In this document: in pieces, positions 1 to 12,400 of the stretch
Position numbering within the stretch: the stretch's first letter is position 1
Layout of the letters: each line of letters opens with the position of its first letter
Source: Eumeta japonica
Lineage: Eukaryota; Arthropoda; Insecta; Lepidoptera; Psychidae
Length of the DNA: 64,000 bases
Reading direction: 5' to 3'
Assembly (NCBI GenBank): GCA_005406025.1
Contig: BGZK01000086.1
Coordinates: 372,001-436,000, forward strand
Notes under the pieces: model-generated
The model's input: the letters and a program-made list of their open reading frames with translations, nothing else
The model's database searches: none
Told to the model about the DNA's origin: nothing
Made by a program: the position numbers and the translations under genes

Positions 1-791
1 TTCAGATAGAAAATAAATTTTGTCAAATACTCCATTAATAAGTATCGATGAAATATCTCGCTCCAAGAACTCTTAATGATGTTCATAAACGCGAGACCGA
101 CCGTCGCAAACCTCTCGTTTTGAGAGGTTTCTGTTTCACAACTGAGTAAAAACCGACAAAGAATCCTTATGTAAGCATCATGGATGAAATTACCCCTTAG
201 AGAGAGAAATGAACCCCTCTCTGCAATTATTTCTTTTCCAAATTCATACTCCAAAAATGATTTAAGAATCCATAAGATATCAATTTCTTTTAATTCACTC
301 ACATTTTTACTCAAATAGTGCAAATTACTTCCTAAAGTTCTAACGGGTAACAAATTGTTTGTATGTTCACTCTGTTGAATTTGTCTAGAAAATTGTATAG
401 ATAATATCGTTAGACAATACTCTAGTTTGATAACTTTGGGGACGCCCTCACTATCAGACAAAACATTCCACAGTCTTGCATTATAATGCGGAGAAAATTC
501 TATCATTAATGCCTTCATCTGGTCCCACAAGACCGACTGTAAAGATTCTCCCTGTAAATGCATGTATTTGTAGAATTTATTTAGCAGGAATCTCTTCATT
601 TTTGTTTTGGAGCTTTGACGAACGTGTACAATGACATTCAAAACGTTCTCGGGCAGGAGCCTGTCGAAGGCAAGCGCCACGCCGAGGCGCACGAAGGGCG
701 CCGGCCCGCCCAGCAGCGCCGGCAACTGCGCGCGGACCGCGGCCGCTGGCAGCGGGCTCAGCGCGTTGCGACTGGCGATCACACCCACGTC
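1..791 (-). CDS. Paralog A, coding exon 2 (partial, runs off the window)
   Basis: Second coding exon of the leftmost family member; function unknown. Read on the minus strand it opens at 791 after an acceptor (ttgtaccttacag) with the family motif DVGVIASRNA, followed by a GC-rich Ala/Pro/Leu stretch and a helical region including NKFYKYMHLQ, HYNARLWNVL and RILCRFLLSCETE. It is open to base 1, about 263 codons, so the last 180 or so codons expected from paralog B lie outside the window. The first 110 codons are almost identical to B. The stretch around 300-400 (codons about 130-165) is diverged. Near 190-215 A carries an in-frame insertion of six residues (FLSLRG region) absent from B. The intron separating it from exon 1 (792-1263, 472 bp) has GT..AG ends and holds nothing recognisable. 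Phase 0 at both sides. Gene structure is seen by paralog alignment; transcription is inferred. Confidence 0.85.
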
Positions 792-1263
792 CTGTAAGGT
801 ACAAACTTTGAAAAATCTAGCTAATAAATACTATATAAAATAACATACTATGTACAAATTTACAAATACATTCTGGGGAAAAGGTATTCGAAAAGTAATA
901 CAAGATTAGTATTGTCTTCATTAGTTAAGACAGCTATTTAGACCTTCTTTTGAACATCGTTTACTAACACAATTAATTAAAATAAAAACTTTTAAAACTC
1001 TTTGCAGGGTCCAGCAATAAAATAAATATGTAGAAAATTACAGTATCTTACAACATTTCGTAGGTCATTTACAATATAAATGTGTGGTATAATGTATCAC
1101 AAATTTATTATATAAAGGAGCTAGTGTCTGTATATTTTCAGTTAGCATTATCTAAAAATAGCCAGAATTTTTAGAAACTTTGTCTGGCTTGCGGTTATAG
1201 GTATCAAATGCGACATCATAATCTCCAATACAACATCTATAACACTGATTAAAATATGATTAC

Positions 1264-3555
1264 CTTGTTAACTATTACTTGAAGGTGATCCACTGACCAC
1301 GCCATATGAACGTTAGCAGCAAGCCTTTGAGCCAACTGCTTGTTCTCCTTTCCTCCCGCGTAAAGATCTGTCATGACCGACAACACGGCCGGGCCCTGCA
1401 GTATGCACAGCGCTCGACACGACTTCAAGCTGGCTGCGTCGTCTGGCTTCGATTTCACTTTGTCTTCGATAATTAACTTAAATCTTTGAGCCAAATCAGG
1501 AAAATATACTTTTATCTTTATCAAAAACTTGTCAATTTTCAACTCTCCTTTCATAACTAAATCTGCGAATTTATTAGTATCGGTCAACAAAAGCACGTCG
1601 TGGCGCAAAGCGTTAATGTATGATGCATTAGTTTGCATCAAACAGAAATTTTCCTTTATAAATATCTTACGGCATTTCCCCATTTGATACAGGCGCACTA
1701 GTATGTCCTTGCTTTTTTGGATGTCATTTTCTGAAACTTTTTTAATAATGTCTATGACTTCAGGGCAAAGATCTATATTAATTCTATATGCCTGGAAGAG
1801 TTTAAGTATTTTGTTTACGAAGTCGATTACATCGTCCCAGTTGTGTTCTTGGAGACTCGATTTGGATTTTGCTATGAGCATTGAATACAAAGTTTTGTAC
1901 ACTTTTTGTTTTTCAGTTACAGACAAATCATATTCAACCAAAGGATTAAATACTGTAATAAATTTATTAAATATGTCAAGATCAACATCACGGTCACTCA
2001 GTATGTCGTGTAAGAGGATGGCATGGATGCCTTCATCGCAAGGTACTTGTTCCTCGCTCTGAAAGACAATTTGCAACACCATTTTATGAAAGATCTGCCA
2101 CGGCTGCTCTGGCAGCCGGTAGGCGGCAGCGCGCCGCACCAAGCTACGGAGGAAACTTGCCCTCAGTGTACTTGGCTCGTTTGCATGTCTAGTGCTGACC
2201 AGCTCCAAAAGCGTCTGAACATAATCAGGGTGCTTTAAAGTCTTGCTTACTAGCACATTTAAAATCATCAGCCGATTCTTATGCGAGCTTTCTGATTGGA
2301 GAAGTTTCTTCAATTCGATAAAGGTTTTCACAAATGCCGTAAACCTATATTTGTCAAATAGTCTGTCTAGTAATGTTGGCATTTGTCTTATTTCTCTGCA
2401 TTGTTTAGGTGGCTTTGAGTTACAGTATAACATCAAGGGACGTTTAGTAGCTAAACCTGACTGGGCATAGACATCAGAATCTGGAAAAAACTCATGGTTG
2501 AAGTTTTGAAAAGGTATATGTGGAAGTGGATATGGTGCGTTTATAACAACTGATCCAAAACGTTTGTCTTTGAATATTTTCTTAACAATTTTTTGTTTCT
2601 TTTCAATACTGATACGTTTCAGTAGTGGCTGTGCGTATTTATACGTGAGCGTGAACCAAGGCGCCAAGTACTGGGCCTTGGCCAATCTTACCACGAGGTC
2701 CAGCGCTTCCGCCTCGTTGAGATACTGCGCTACCGTAGGCAGATGCAGCAGTGCGCCGCCATATAGCTCCGGCTTTGCCAAAAACTTGTCTTTATGTTTC
2801 TGCATTATGTATTTTGTAGCTTTAGGGCTTACTCTTTTGTCATATTGTTTCGGGCTACAATATGTTTCAATCATTTCAAAATACAGTTCCGGTTGTGATT
2901 TCAACAACATTCTTGTTATATCTAAATATTTGTCAATATTACTTTTGATCTTTTTAAAATCTTTTGAACTGCATACAGACATCTCAAAATATTTGAGTAG
3001 AACTCGCGGACTCTTTTCACAGAGCAGTTTTAAATAATGCGGAGTGATTTCTTCACAGAACACATCGATTTCACTCATTATAATGTCCTCAGGACACTTT
3101 GGGAGAAAATGTTTAGCGACATACAAGTTTTGTTTAGACTTATAGTAGCGATAGAAATCAAAACACCTGGTCTCGTCTTTGAGATTTACGTATATAAAGT
3201 GCCGCATTTTAGTCACGCTTGTGGTCAGCATTAGGGGAAACAATTCTTCTTCTAGATATTGTGGATTGATGATGTCAGTGTACTCGGCGTCCGTGACCAG
3301 CCAAGTGCTCTTCAGCGCTCTACTGACGTACAACATGTTTCGTTCTTTCAGATTTTCAATGATATAGTCAACGTTCTTATATTTTGATGCGATGTCTATT
3401 TTAAAGATCCTGTCTATAATAGAAGTCTCCTGGGTATTTCTTATGTCATTGAATGCTACATTCTGCTCTATAGCGTGTTTTACGCATTCGTTCACGTGCT
3501 TGTGTTTCTGCCCTAGATTGCCTCCAACAAATTCTATAGGTAAATAATGATCCAT
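1264..3555 (-). CDS. Paralog A, coding exon 1 (starts at ATG)
   Basis: First coding exon, 764 codons, uninterrupted. The ATG at 3555 sits immediately after a splice acceptor (attTgttcttttcag read on the minus strand), exactly as in the other three copies, so a 5' exon, probably untranslated, must exist upstream. The exon ends VIVNK at a GT donor (aag|gtaatc) at 1264/1263. No signal peptide or membrane span; the sequence is rich in Leu, Lys and Glu and looks like an all-helical repeat fold. Conserved blocks visible in all paralogs: RALKSTWL, NPQYLEEELFP, TPHYLK-LCEK, YIMQKHKDK, PELYGGALLHL, APYPLP, TLLD-LFDKYRF, ILNVLVSKTLK, LRHDV, LAANVHM-W. From about codon 415 to the end it is about 98% identical to paralog B, whereas the first 395 codons are far more diverged. 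The hypervariable block is 2377-2520. I recognise no named domain; a cytoplasmic scaffold-like role would be a guess. Confidence 0.88.
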
Positions 3556-4714
3556 CTGAAAAGAACAAATAAATATATATTTTTTAATTTGCTTATATTA
3601 TCATAAACGCTGTTCTAGATAAAATACAGCATAAGTAAATTTTTAGAAACATCTAAATGAAATATAAGTAACAGCGATTTAGTTACAGTGTACATGTTTC
3701 TACAAATGATTTTGTCAAAAGATTTCCTCTATTGTGAAACATAAATATGACTTTTCATAATAATTTAATTCTGTACATTTCGTCGTAATCGTGGCTAATG
3801 TTTTCACAAGCACTTTAGCGTACAACTTCAGACCACTAATAACTGACGTGTCAAACGTTCGAGCTGAAGGTGTCCTTTTCCCTATATGTATTCCCTATAT
3901 CACCAATTAGGTGACTTATCACTTTTGCGATGTAGATTTTTGTCACTAAGTTGGTAACCGTTCACCCCCAAGGGGTACACCCCCTCCTCCCTCGACTCTT
4001 CTGCCTTGTTGATTTCCTACCTTCCTTCACTTTTCTTCTGGGATTCATCACCCCTACTTTCACCTAGAACCTATCACAGTGGTGTATGGTCCTGAAATTT
4101 CGAAATTGAGCTCGTTTGAATGAGTATTAGAAAAGGAAAGTTTTGAAGAAGAAGAAAGTTCCCAAATTCAATCGAGCCGCAGAGATATAGGGAACTTTCC
4201 CAAAAAAGTTTTATTGAACTTATAGTTCTTATAGCGCGTTATGAAAAAATGATGAAAGTGAATTTCTATTTTCTATTTAGTGACATAAAACTACAGTATG
4301 AAGTTCCTCGCAAGCGGTTTAGTGAGCAACTTCAGGCCCCTAATAATTGATGTGCCAATTCAGTCACTACCGGGAGAAGCTATGATAGGTAGTGGAAATA
4401 ATTTAAAATAACGTTAACACATTCAAATTTTAAACTTAGTAGTTGTTTAAAATTTCAAATAAATGATAAAGTTGATATTACACTTTGCATAAGAAAATAA
4501 ATATTAATTTATTTGATTTTTCAAATTTAAATTAAACTTTATTATTTTGTTACACCAAAAAAGTAAAACTTCTTACAAGCATACATAAATACACACACTT
4601 ATTTTTTTAATAATATACGTAATTAAGCCTTTTAAGAAATTTCATTGGGAGGTTTCTCTTCCGGTCTGCTGTGAAGCGATTCGAGATTCAATTGACATTC
4701 AAACCTTTTTGACA
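3556..4714. other. Upstream flank of paralog A, no gene
   Basis: AT-rich non-coding sequence. On the minus strand it begins with the polypyrimidine tract and AG that precede the ATG of A. Two imperfect direct copies of a motif of about 37 bp (aacttcag-cc-ctaataa) occur near 3826 and 4326, so part of this is probably a degraded repeat. No promoter could be assigned to A. Confidence 0.5.
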
Positions 4715-4767
4715 CCTTTGATCACCTTAATGCCCTGTTAACCACAGGGCATTAAGGTGATCAAAGG
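4715..4767. repeat. Perfect 24-bp hairpin
   Basis: Left arm 4715-4738 (cctttgatcaccttaatgcc...) is the exact reverse complement of the right arm 4744-4767, with a 5-nt loop (taacc). It is not a terminator (no T tract, eukaryotic context). One of six short inverted duplications in the window; five have perfect arms of 18 to 26 nt and loops of 2 to 6 nt. Confidence 0.9.
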
Positions 4768-5159
4768 TTCACTCAAATTTGTATATATTACAATATGTTA
4801 CTGCGTTATTAGGCGATTCTACGTTGATTAAAATAGCACCCCTTTTCACCTCCTTTCTTTGACGAAGATCATGGGATGTAAATTCAGCAGATATTTTATA
4901 TTCGTGACGAAAAAGTACCTGCGCACCTCGACGTACATACGGTGTGAACATACTCCCTGTCTTATTTTTAGTTTGTATAGACGAATTACGAACGTGTGAT
5001 TCGTAAATAGGAAAACATTGCGTTTTGATACAATTTATAGTGAAATGTACTTTTTTAATATAGTTTTGTATTTATAGCTTTATTTTGTAAATAAACATAC
5101 GAGTTTGCATGAGTTTTACTTCCGAAATGCATCAAATACGTATGCAGTTTAGTACCATA
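4768..5159. other. Intergenic, nothing recognised
   Basis: AT-rich sequence with no open frame of interest, no tandem repeat and no clear transposon end. Confidence 0.5.
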
Positions 5160-6527
5160 GAAATCCTTCAGAGGGCGGACCATGTGACATAAACATCGGC
5201 GGCCCTCACAACGGTAGGGCCGCCAACCACTGGCGGTAGTTATTCGATCTGTTTGTAGTTTTGTGTGCAGGTGTCCGCCAAGCCGCAGCGAGTGCAGTGA
5301 AATATACAGCGACGAGCCTGCATCATCATTTTTAGTCGGAGTAACCGAACGGTGTCATTGAACAGTTCTGATTGTTCCACCGTCGCGATCGGTCGCCTCT
5401 GGTCCAGTCCCCTAGAGCACCCGTTCAGTTTAGTGTGTTACAGTGTGTCAGTGTTCCTTCTAGCCGCGTTCCGTAATGTCGGGTTCCGTGCATGTATAAG
5501 TTTGTGTGATGCCGTGCAGTGTACATCGCGCGGCGACAGTTATGGGGAGCGCTCCCGCAGGTTCACACTCCAGATACCGATCGTTATTTTAGTTATTTCG
5601 TGTGTTTTAAAAACGCGTAAATGGTTTGCCATTAACTAGGTGAGGGCGACCGCATGTTGACCAGCAGCAGCCTTTGGGGACGGGTCTCGCTCAGCGTCAC
5701 GGTTAGCGGTCAAAGTCTGTTATTGATGGTCAATCTAATTCCGAATTATTCAGCAATGTAACGTTATGTCTTCACGTAACGGTTATTGGTCATTTTTTCG
5801 AATTTTAAATATAAATTCAGTGATTTAATGGACTAAAACCCTCAACCGGAACCGTTAGATTTATAACCGCCTTTCGCAGTTTTTTGCCACCCCCTCTATT
5901 ACATGCTTTATAAGCGTCATCTGATATTGAATCTATTACTCATGGTAATATGTAGTTTAGTTATTTTTTCCTCTTCCCGGGGCAACTCCATCACCTATGA
6001 CGTTATTACGTCGTGGTAACCCGAAAGGGTTTCATGACCTTTGCGCTGTTGGCACTCTCTTTGCCTTCTGGTCGCTTAGATGAAGCCTACAAAGCCTACG
6101 GACTAAAGGGAAGCGCCTTAGTGTTTTAGGGGGGTTTTAGTCCGTACGAGTCGGACACACCCCATGCGCCCGGGCACACGGACTGCCCATAATGGGTTTC
6201 CCCACTTGCATGGGTAGAAAAACAAAAAAAAAATGGTGTCAATAACCGGTTCGGGTTCGTTCGTTTGATAAATCACGCAACGCCACGATCCCCCCTCGGC
6301 GGGGCCGCACCGAGTGTTGGGTGCGCATCGCATTGCGTTCGCGGCCGGCACTCTCGTTGTGACCCTTGCCGCGTCACAATCAGGAACATCGCGGTTCTCC
6401 CCACTTAGCTTTCGCTCGTTTATCACACAACCAGGCCCGCATGCCGCACGGTCGTCGCGTCGCGACGTCCTACACGGTGCGCATTCGGAAACGTCTAGCT
6501 ACGGCTGGACACTCTCGCAACAGGCGT
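5160..6527 (+). mobile_element. Probable 5' leader of a degraded non-LTR retrotransposon
   Basis: A moderately GC-rich stretch with no long frame that leads directly into the gag-like frame at 6528. It is compositionally unlike the AT-rich DNA on both sides, which fits the leader and promoter region of a Jockey-type LINE. The extent of the element to the left is inferred from composition only; the 5' end and target-site duplication were not found. Confidence 0.4.
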
Positions 6528-7650
6528 AATGGACAGCAAACGATTAAAGGCTTTTCTCACGGAGCGCGAACACCTCGATCTCCTTCGCGATTTCGAGGTA
6601 TACTGCTCATCTACGGCCTCCCCCTGATCAACCAGACCCCGATATGGAATTCGAATTCGATCCCTTTAGGGAGCCCACTAAATGGTCAACCGCCATTCGC
6701 CTATCGAAGGATTGCAACTCCGATCCTGGGCGGAGTGACGATTCCGACGATTACTCGGACTTCACCCCAGTTCAGAGCAGTAAAACTACCCGTGTCAAAT
6801 TCAAAGCTGCCCCATTTCTCGCTCAGGCAACTACTGGGTTGCTAGCCATTATCCGATACCATCCAAAAAAGCCAAAAAGGCACCCGGAACTACTAAATCG
6901 ACCATGTCGATTTATGGTGCCCCAACAAACTGGTGGAAGCTATCCCAGCCTTCCCTAGCCACCCAAAGAGCGGTATTCAAGCAGCTCAACACAGTGGCAG
7001 CACCTGCAGCCGCGAAAAATCCTAATAAAAAGGTAAGTGACGAGGTTGACGTCACTACTTCCTCCACCCCAATGCTGCGTGACCCGAAACCACTACCGGT
7101 ACGTATAGAACAAGAATCGGTGGACCGAACTATGCAAAATATACGTAGAGAAAAACATTAATTTCTCGCAATCACGCAATTCTTTCATTGGATTGAAGTT
7201 GCAAGGAATAACCGTTACAGATTTTAGGAATCTGTAAAATTTCCTCGTAACTCAAGGTTACGCTTTTCAGCGCAATGTACGCTTTACAAGGACACAGACG
7301 GTCCGCCTGCCTGCGTCCTATGTAAGCAAAAAGGCCACACAGCTAACTACTTAGGACGGCCGCGTGCTCCAAGAAGAACCCCTCCGGTCACAAAGGCCAC
7401 ACTGCGCCAAGAGTCCGCAAGCGCGCTCTCAAATACGCTTAGCTACGTCGGAGTAGCTGAAGGCGCCCGCAGCGTCTCGCCTGCGATAAAGTTCAACCAG
7501 TTGATAATCTCGATACAGCTCATGTTGATAATCTCGGTTATCGATACCATTCAGCTCGCGATTCTAACGAGGAAATACCGAGCCGCCGCAAATCCAACGG
7601 AAAAACTCATTTCCCTAATCAAGTACGACTCACTCGAAGAGGCGATCATA
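6528..7650 (+). pseudogene. Degraded gag-like ORF1 of a Jockey-type LINE
   Basis: The frame opens at the ATG at 6528 (MDSKRLKAFLTEREHLDLLR) and is then broken by stops and frameshifts; later parts continue in other frames (DPFREPTKWSTAIRLSKD near 6655; a frame with many Thr/Val/Asp near 7020). Near 7275-7400 there is a zinc-knuckle-like segment, CVLCKQKGHTANYLG followed by PRAPRRTPP. This Cys-His spacing with a Pro/Arg tail is typical of the nucleic-acid-binding gag of Jockey-clade LINEs in insects. No endonuclease or reverse transcriptase follows, so the copy is truncated. Nothing suggests host function. Confidence 0.7.
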
Positions 7651-9010
7651 AATAGCAAATTTTAGTACCATAAAAATATCTCTCTCTTCATCCTATTCCG
7701 ACTCGGTAAGTCTAGTCAATAATTTAATCAACTATTGTTTTCCCACCCGACATGAAATCACCAAACTTTGTTTGTTGTTCGCTTCAACAGCTTTATATTA
7801 GAGTCACCGCAAGGGAGTGGTTTTAGTACGTAAAAATCCCATATAACCCAGTATCTAGGTCACGTGGCGGGGTATCTTTCGCCGGTGAAGGTTTTCAATT
7901 GCTACGCAAAAAAAAGAGGGGCTAAATATCGGCACCCGTAACGGTACAACCCCGGAATCGACATCGAAAATTAGCATAGCCATTTCGACAGTACGGCTTC
8001 CGATCGAGGACAGATTTTGAGATCCGGGCCGCTTCGGCCCGGTGGTAGCCGGCCGACGGAGAAGAAGCTAGAAGAAGAAGAAGAAAAGCATCTCACCGCA
8101 GAGGGTGAAGCTCGTTTGGTACGTCTTCCACGTTGGTCAACTTCGAGCCGGATTTGAAAAGCGTCGTCGTTATCGTTTGAATAAAGAAGACCTGTCGGTC
8201 GCTGCATTTGAACTGTACTGACATTCGGAGCGTCCACAAGTGGATTAGCTTCGAGCGTCGTTCGCGCGTCGAGTGGCCGCATACATAAATAATTGCTCCG
8301 GCGTGGGTGCCGAAAAAAAGAATTTTAATTTCTATCTTCGTTTGAAACGTCATACGTCATACGTAACGACACACGAAACGCCGTTGTCACGGCGATATAG
8401 TTTCTGGTAAAGCGCCGCCCGCGTGCAGGCTGCCCGCGTCCCGCCTGTCGTGAGCTCGCATAGCTCCGAGTATCCGTAGCGTGCCCATGAGCGCTACACG
8501 CGTCGTCGCGCCACATCCTTTCCCCGCGCTCCGCACCGCCTCGGGTGCGTGGAGCGCACTTCACTTCACCATCACTCCCATAGGCGGCCGTGACGGTCGA
8601 GGACGATGTCGGTGTACCCACTGACAACTCCTCCTGATCTCCGGCTGTCTCGGGAAATCTTCAAGTTTGGGCCCCTGAAATGGGGCCATCACCACTGGAC
8701 CGTCGGGGTCGTATCCCCGACGAGAAGACGCCCGGGCATGAGGCAAGTCCTTCGTCCCGTACCCGCACCCGCAAATAGGGTGTGGAAAACCCACGAACGA
8801 ACGGGCCGCTTCGATTCGATTGGTCTAAAATCAACTCGTCTAATTGGTTGCTCTTTGAAGGACGAATCAGAAATTCGCAGAATATAGTATAAAAATGCAT
8901 CTGAATTCTGCATTGGACCTGTACTACCCAAGTACTGCATTTAGTATACAGTCTACTACAGTACATAACATACGTGTTGGCATATCGTAGATGATGCTCA
9001 CCTAAGCACT
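7651..9010. other. Intergenic with a GC-rich patch (about 7980-8830)
   Basis: Contains two copies of a motif like ttttagtac--taaaaat (near 7663 and 7822) and a GC-rich patch with a GAA-rich run near 8060-8090. Several antisense frames occur in the patch, but none has family-like content or paralogs and I do not call them genes. Most likely old transposon DNA. Confidence 0.45.
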
Positions 9011-9420
9011 AATCTTAGAATTCAACTATGTGACTACCTCATCCTCGCAAAATTAAATTATTTCGACATAGTATTTGCACAATACTTTATTGTTCCTTCT
9101 AAAAAGTTTCTGCAACGTATACAAAATGCATATATTCGCTATTGTTTCCCTATTCCTAGACGAGCCCATATATCGCCCTATATTAATAAATAAGGTATAA
9201 TGAATAAGTATAGTATAGTTTACATTTTTCGTTTCTCTACTTGTTTCATATGTCCACGTTTTACAGCGACCGCATTTCGTGACAGTTTCCGTTACGCTGT
9301 CACAAAGTGCTTAACACCACCTATTAGAAATTCATGTTCTGTCGTCTCTTTCAGAAAGTCCTTAAAGGCTTATTTATTACATATTTAAAGAAATTTTATA
9401 TAAAAAAGGTCGTTCTGAAA
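9011..9420 (+). pseudogene. 3' end of a LINE ORF2 (Jockey/CR1-type), broken
   Basis: An open frame 9011-9193 reads NLRIQLCDYLILAKLNYFDI then VPSKKFLQRIQNAYIRYCF and PRRAHISPYINK. A second frame 9200-9388 continues TAFRDSFRYAVTKCLTPPIR and KSLKAYLLHI. The order, with LQRIQN-YIRYCF upstream of FR-SFRYA--KC--PPIRN and a final LKAYLL, is the usual C-terminal tail of LINE reverse transcriptase proteins in Lepidoptera. A segment between the two frames and the Trp of the usual CWN motif are missing. It is a dead 5'-truncated insertion. Confidence 0.75.
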
Positions 9421-12400
9421 TGGGATTGTCTATGATTTCTTCATTGTTCATGTAGTTCTGATAAGCTATTTATAGATAAAGTGTACAACATGTATAAGAC
9501 TACATCTTATTCATTCGGCATATAGTTGTATACTTCAGACAACACTAATGTTTCCAAGTATGTTATCAATTAGTTTTATTTTGGGATTATATTTGATTGT
9601 TTTGTCTCGATGCCAGCGCTGCTGCTCGACCGCCACTGCACACTGGGTGTCACGGAAGATCAGCGTTGTAGTAGTGACCCCTACTACAATATATGCTGAG
9701 TGACAACCGTTCTGATGATAACATAATATTGTTCTAATAATCAAATTTTATACGCTAATATTTATATATGTACATCAAATAAAACTTTCTTTTAAATAAT
9801 TTTATTTTCCGATTTCTGTTACTTCATTTATTTTTAATTTTAAGATATACTAATTATGAACAAACTGTCTTTTCAGATAGAATCCAGCTAAACTATTAAT
9901 TTTACTTTTTATATAAATATACAGGATGAAATCAATTATTCATTTTTTCGAAAATATTCATAATCACCTTTTTTTAGAACAACCTTGCCAACGTAACTAT
10001 GACAAAAATATATCATGGAAAGTATGTTTATAAGTAACAAAATAATATAGACAAACTGTATCAAATGCTCGGCCAGACTAAAGTACGAGCGCCGCGCGCC
10101 GCCGCCGCCACCCCACGACGGATAGCAGCGTCAAGTCATTTACCTACAAATGACATTTAATGTTGTCCGTAATGTAAAGATCGCCGAAGATATTATTAAA
10201 TTAGTCTCTAATTTTGCACATGTGTTCTGCTCATCTCTAAACAAACAAGGCAAACTAAGGCAAATTATCGCATAAACGAAACACGGCACGTAAAATTACT
10301 TGCAGACTCACAGGTTGTTGAATGTCAAGGTAAGTTTCACAATGAAGTCTTAGAGCCGCAACAATGTGACTCTGCAAACTCCCCAACAATAAAACATATT
10401 CGTATATTCGACAGCAGTGAAAGGAATCGTTATTAAACACTTAAATATGAATCACACACATTCTTACTTTCTAAAACATCAACATCGTAAACGTAACACT
10501 TATACCGACAAAAAAAACCTATTGTTCATGGAACTTCGTATAAATTCAAGGACAAGAACGCGTCCGCATGCGTCCGCTCACCGTACATATCTGGATCTCG
10601 CGATCGACTGCAGTTGACTGCGGGCCGCAACGTACAGCTGGGGGGCGGAGGGCGGGAGCACGGCATCACGTACGTGATTTTTTCACAGGGTTGTCGGTGC
10701 GAATTTTTTTTATATATCTTAAGCTATTTTTCTTAGGAAAAGCTATTTCAATAACTATGATTTCTTTGGAAAAGTTGTTCTAAAAGGAAGATTATGAATA
10801 TTTACAGAAAAATACATGATCGATTCCATTATATACATTTATACATTATTTGATGGTATCAAAACTAGGCAGTCACAAATAGCAAATCGAGATTTATTTA
10901 CATCATTTTACATAGAAATCAGTCCGAATTTAAAACACCTACTTGAGAATATAACACGGCCACAATACAACAACTATGAATACATAAGTATGTATGTATG
11001 TATGTATATATATATCCTTACCGAATCAGTTGTACCAGCGATTTACTAAGACCAAATGTTGATCATGATAATGGTCGAACCGTTGGATCAAACAAGACCG
11101 TATATACGTCATAGCTAAGTATATCAACATCACGTGCTTGCGCAATAAGTTGATCAACATTTTAAGCGCAAATGTGAATGTCGGTTATCCCACTCGCACT
11201 TGTGATTCTTATATTTGTCGCTATTACGATGACTACTGAAGTACATTACTAAAAGATGGTCGAGTTCGGTGATGAAATGAGGACATGCAGGGTGATATTT
11301 TATTGATAAGTCCAATTGGCTGCGTTTTTTGATTATACGTCGTGTGTTGACGCCGCGCGCAAAATTCGACGGAACAAATGATGTTGCTTTTAAACCTATG
11401 GGGTACAAAAGGTTCCGCTGAAGTGAACAAAATGTAACCTCCTGTTTTTTATTATTTACAAATTGTATTCTTTTAATTTACGAGTGCATGTCGATCATGT
11501 CCCCGCCAGTATTTTTTAATCATGCATATTGTTGTATTACTTATAAGACTGATGTTACTCATTATGTAACTAACTAATCAATGACTAGTGGTCGATCGGA
11601 AGTTGAAATTCAACCTAAATTCATTAAATTTTTGAGTTTGATTGTTATCGAGTAAAATAGTTTACAAGTGTACTTTGTAGAAGCTCGGGCTAGAATTGAT
11701 CTAAAATTATGTTAATTCTATTATTCGATTCGTAATTTCATTTAAATTGATTATATAAACGGTCAACAGTAAAAAAATGGAAAAGTTTTATGCAATTTAG
11801 TGAAAAAAGGTGGTTTGGTTTTTTGCAAATATGTTATCTCAAAATTTATTTAAGATATACAAAATTTGTATAAACACCCTTGAAGAATAGAAAATTCCCT
11901 AAAACAAATCTGCGACTTGGAAGTATACAGGCAATATTTATATTTTAATTATCGGCGAAAATATGGTTAAAAACACGCAGCTCACGTGCGCGTCGACCGA
12001 CACCAGAACAAAAGAAAATAATTTTAACCTAACATTGTGTAGTTATTTCAAGGAAAAAAAAATATCTTTGGATTTTTTTTTTTATTTTGAACTAAAGTGG
12101 TCCATTGTTAAGTAGTTATTTACGAGTTGCGTTTTACATCGTAAATTGGTTAAACAAAATATTCTATAATCATTTCACTTTTTTAGACAATTATACCTAT
12201 AATAATTGCTTTTACCAATTAAATACCAATTTATTTATTCACCAATATTTAACTAAGAGAAAAAAGACATTCAACAAGTAGTTCAATTCCTTTATGAACT
12301 ATTTTCTTGTAACTGAATTTATAAGAATAAGCCAATAAAGTTTTTTTTAAGACTTTTTGTGCCGATTGCTTAACATATTTTTATTTACAAACAGACTAAT

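Noticed and set aside
8093..8966. Several overlapping frames in a GC-rich patch
   Set aside because: Frames on both strands overlap without any family-like content; likely composition effect in old repeat DNA.
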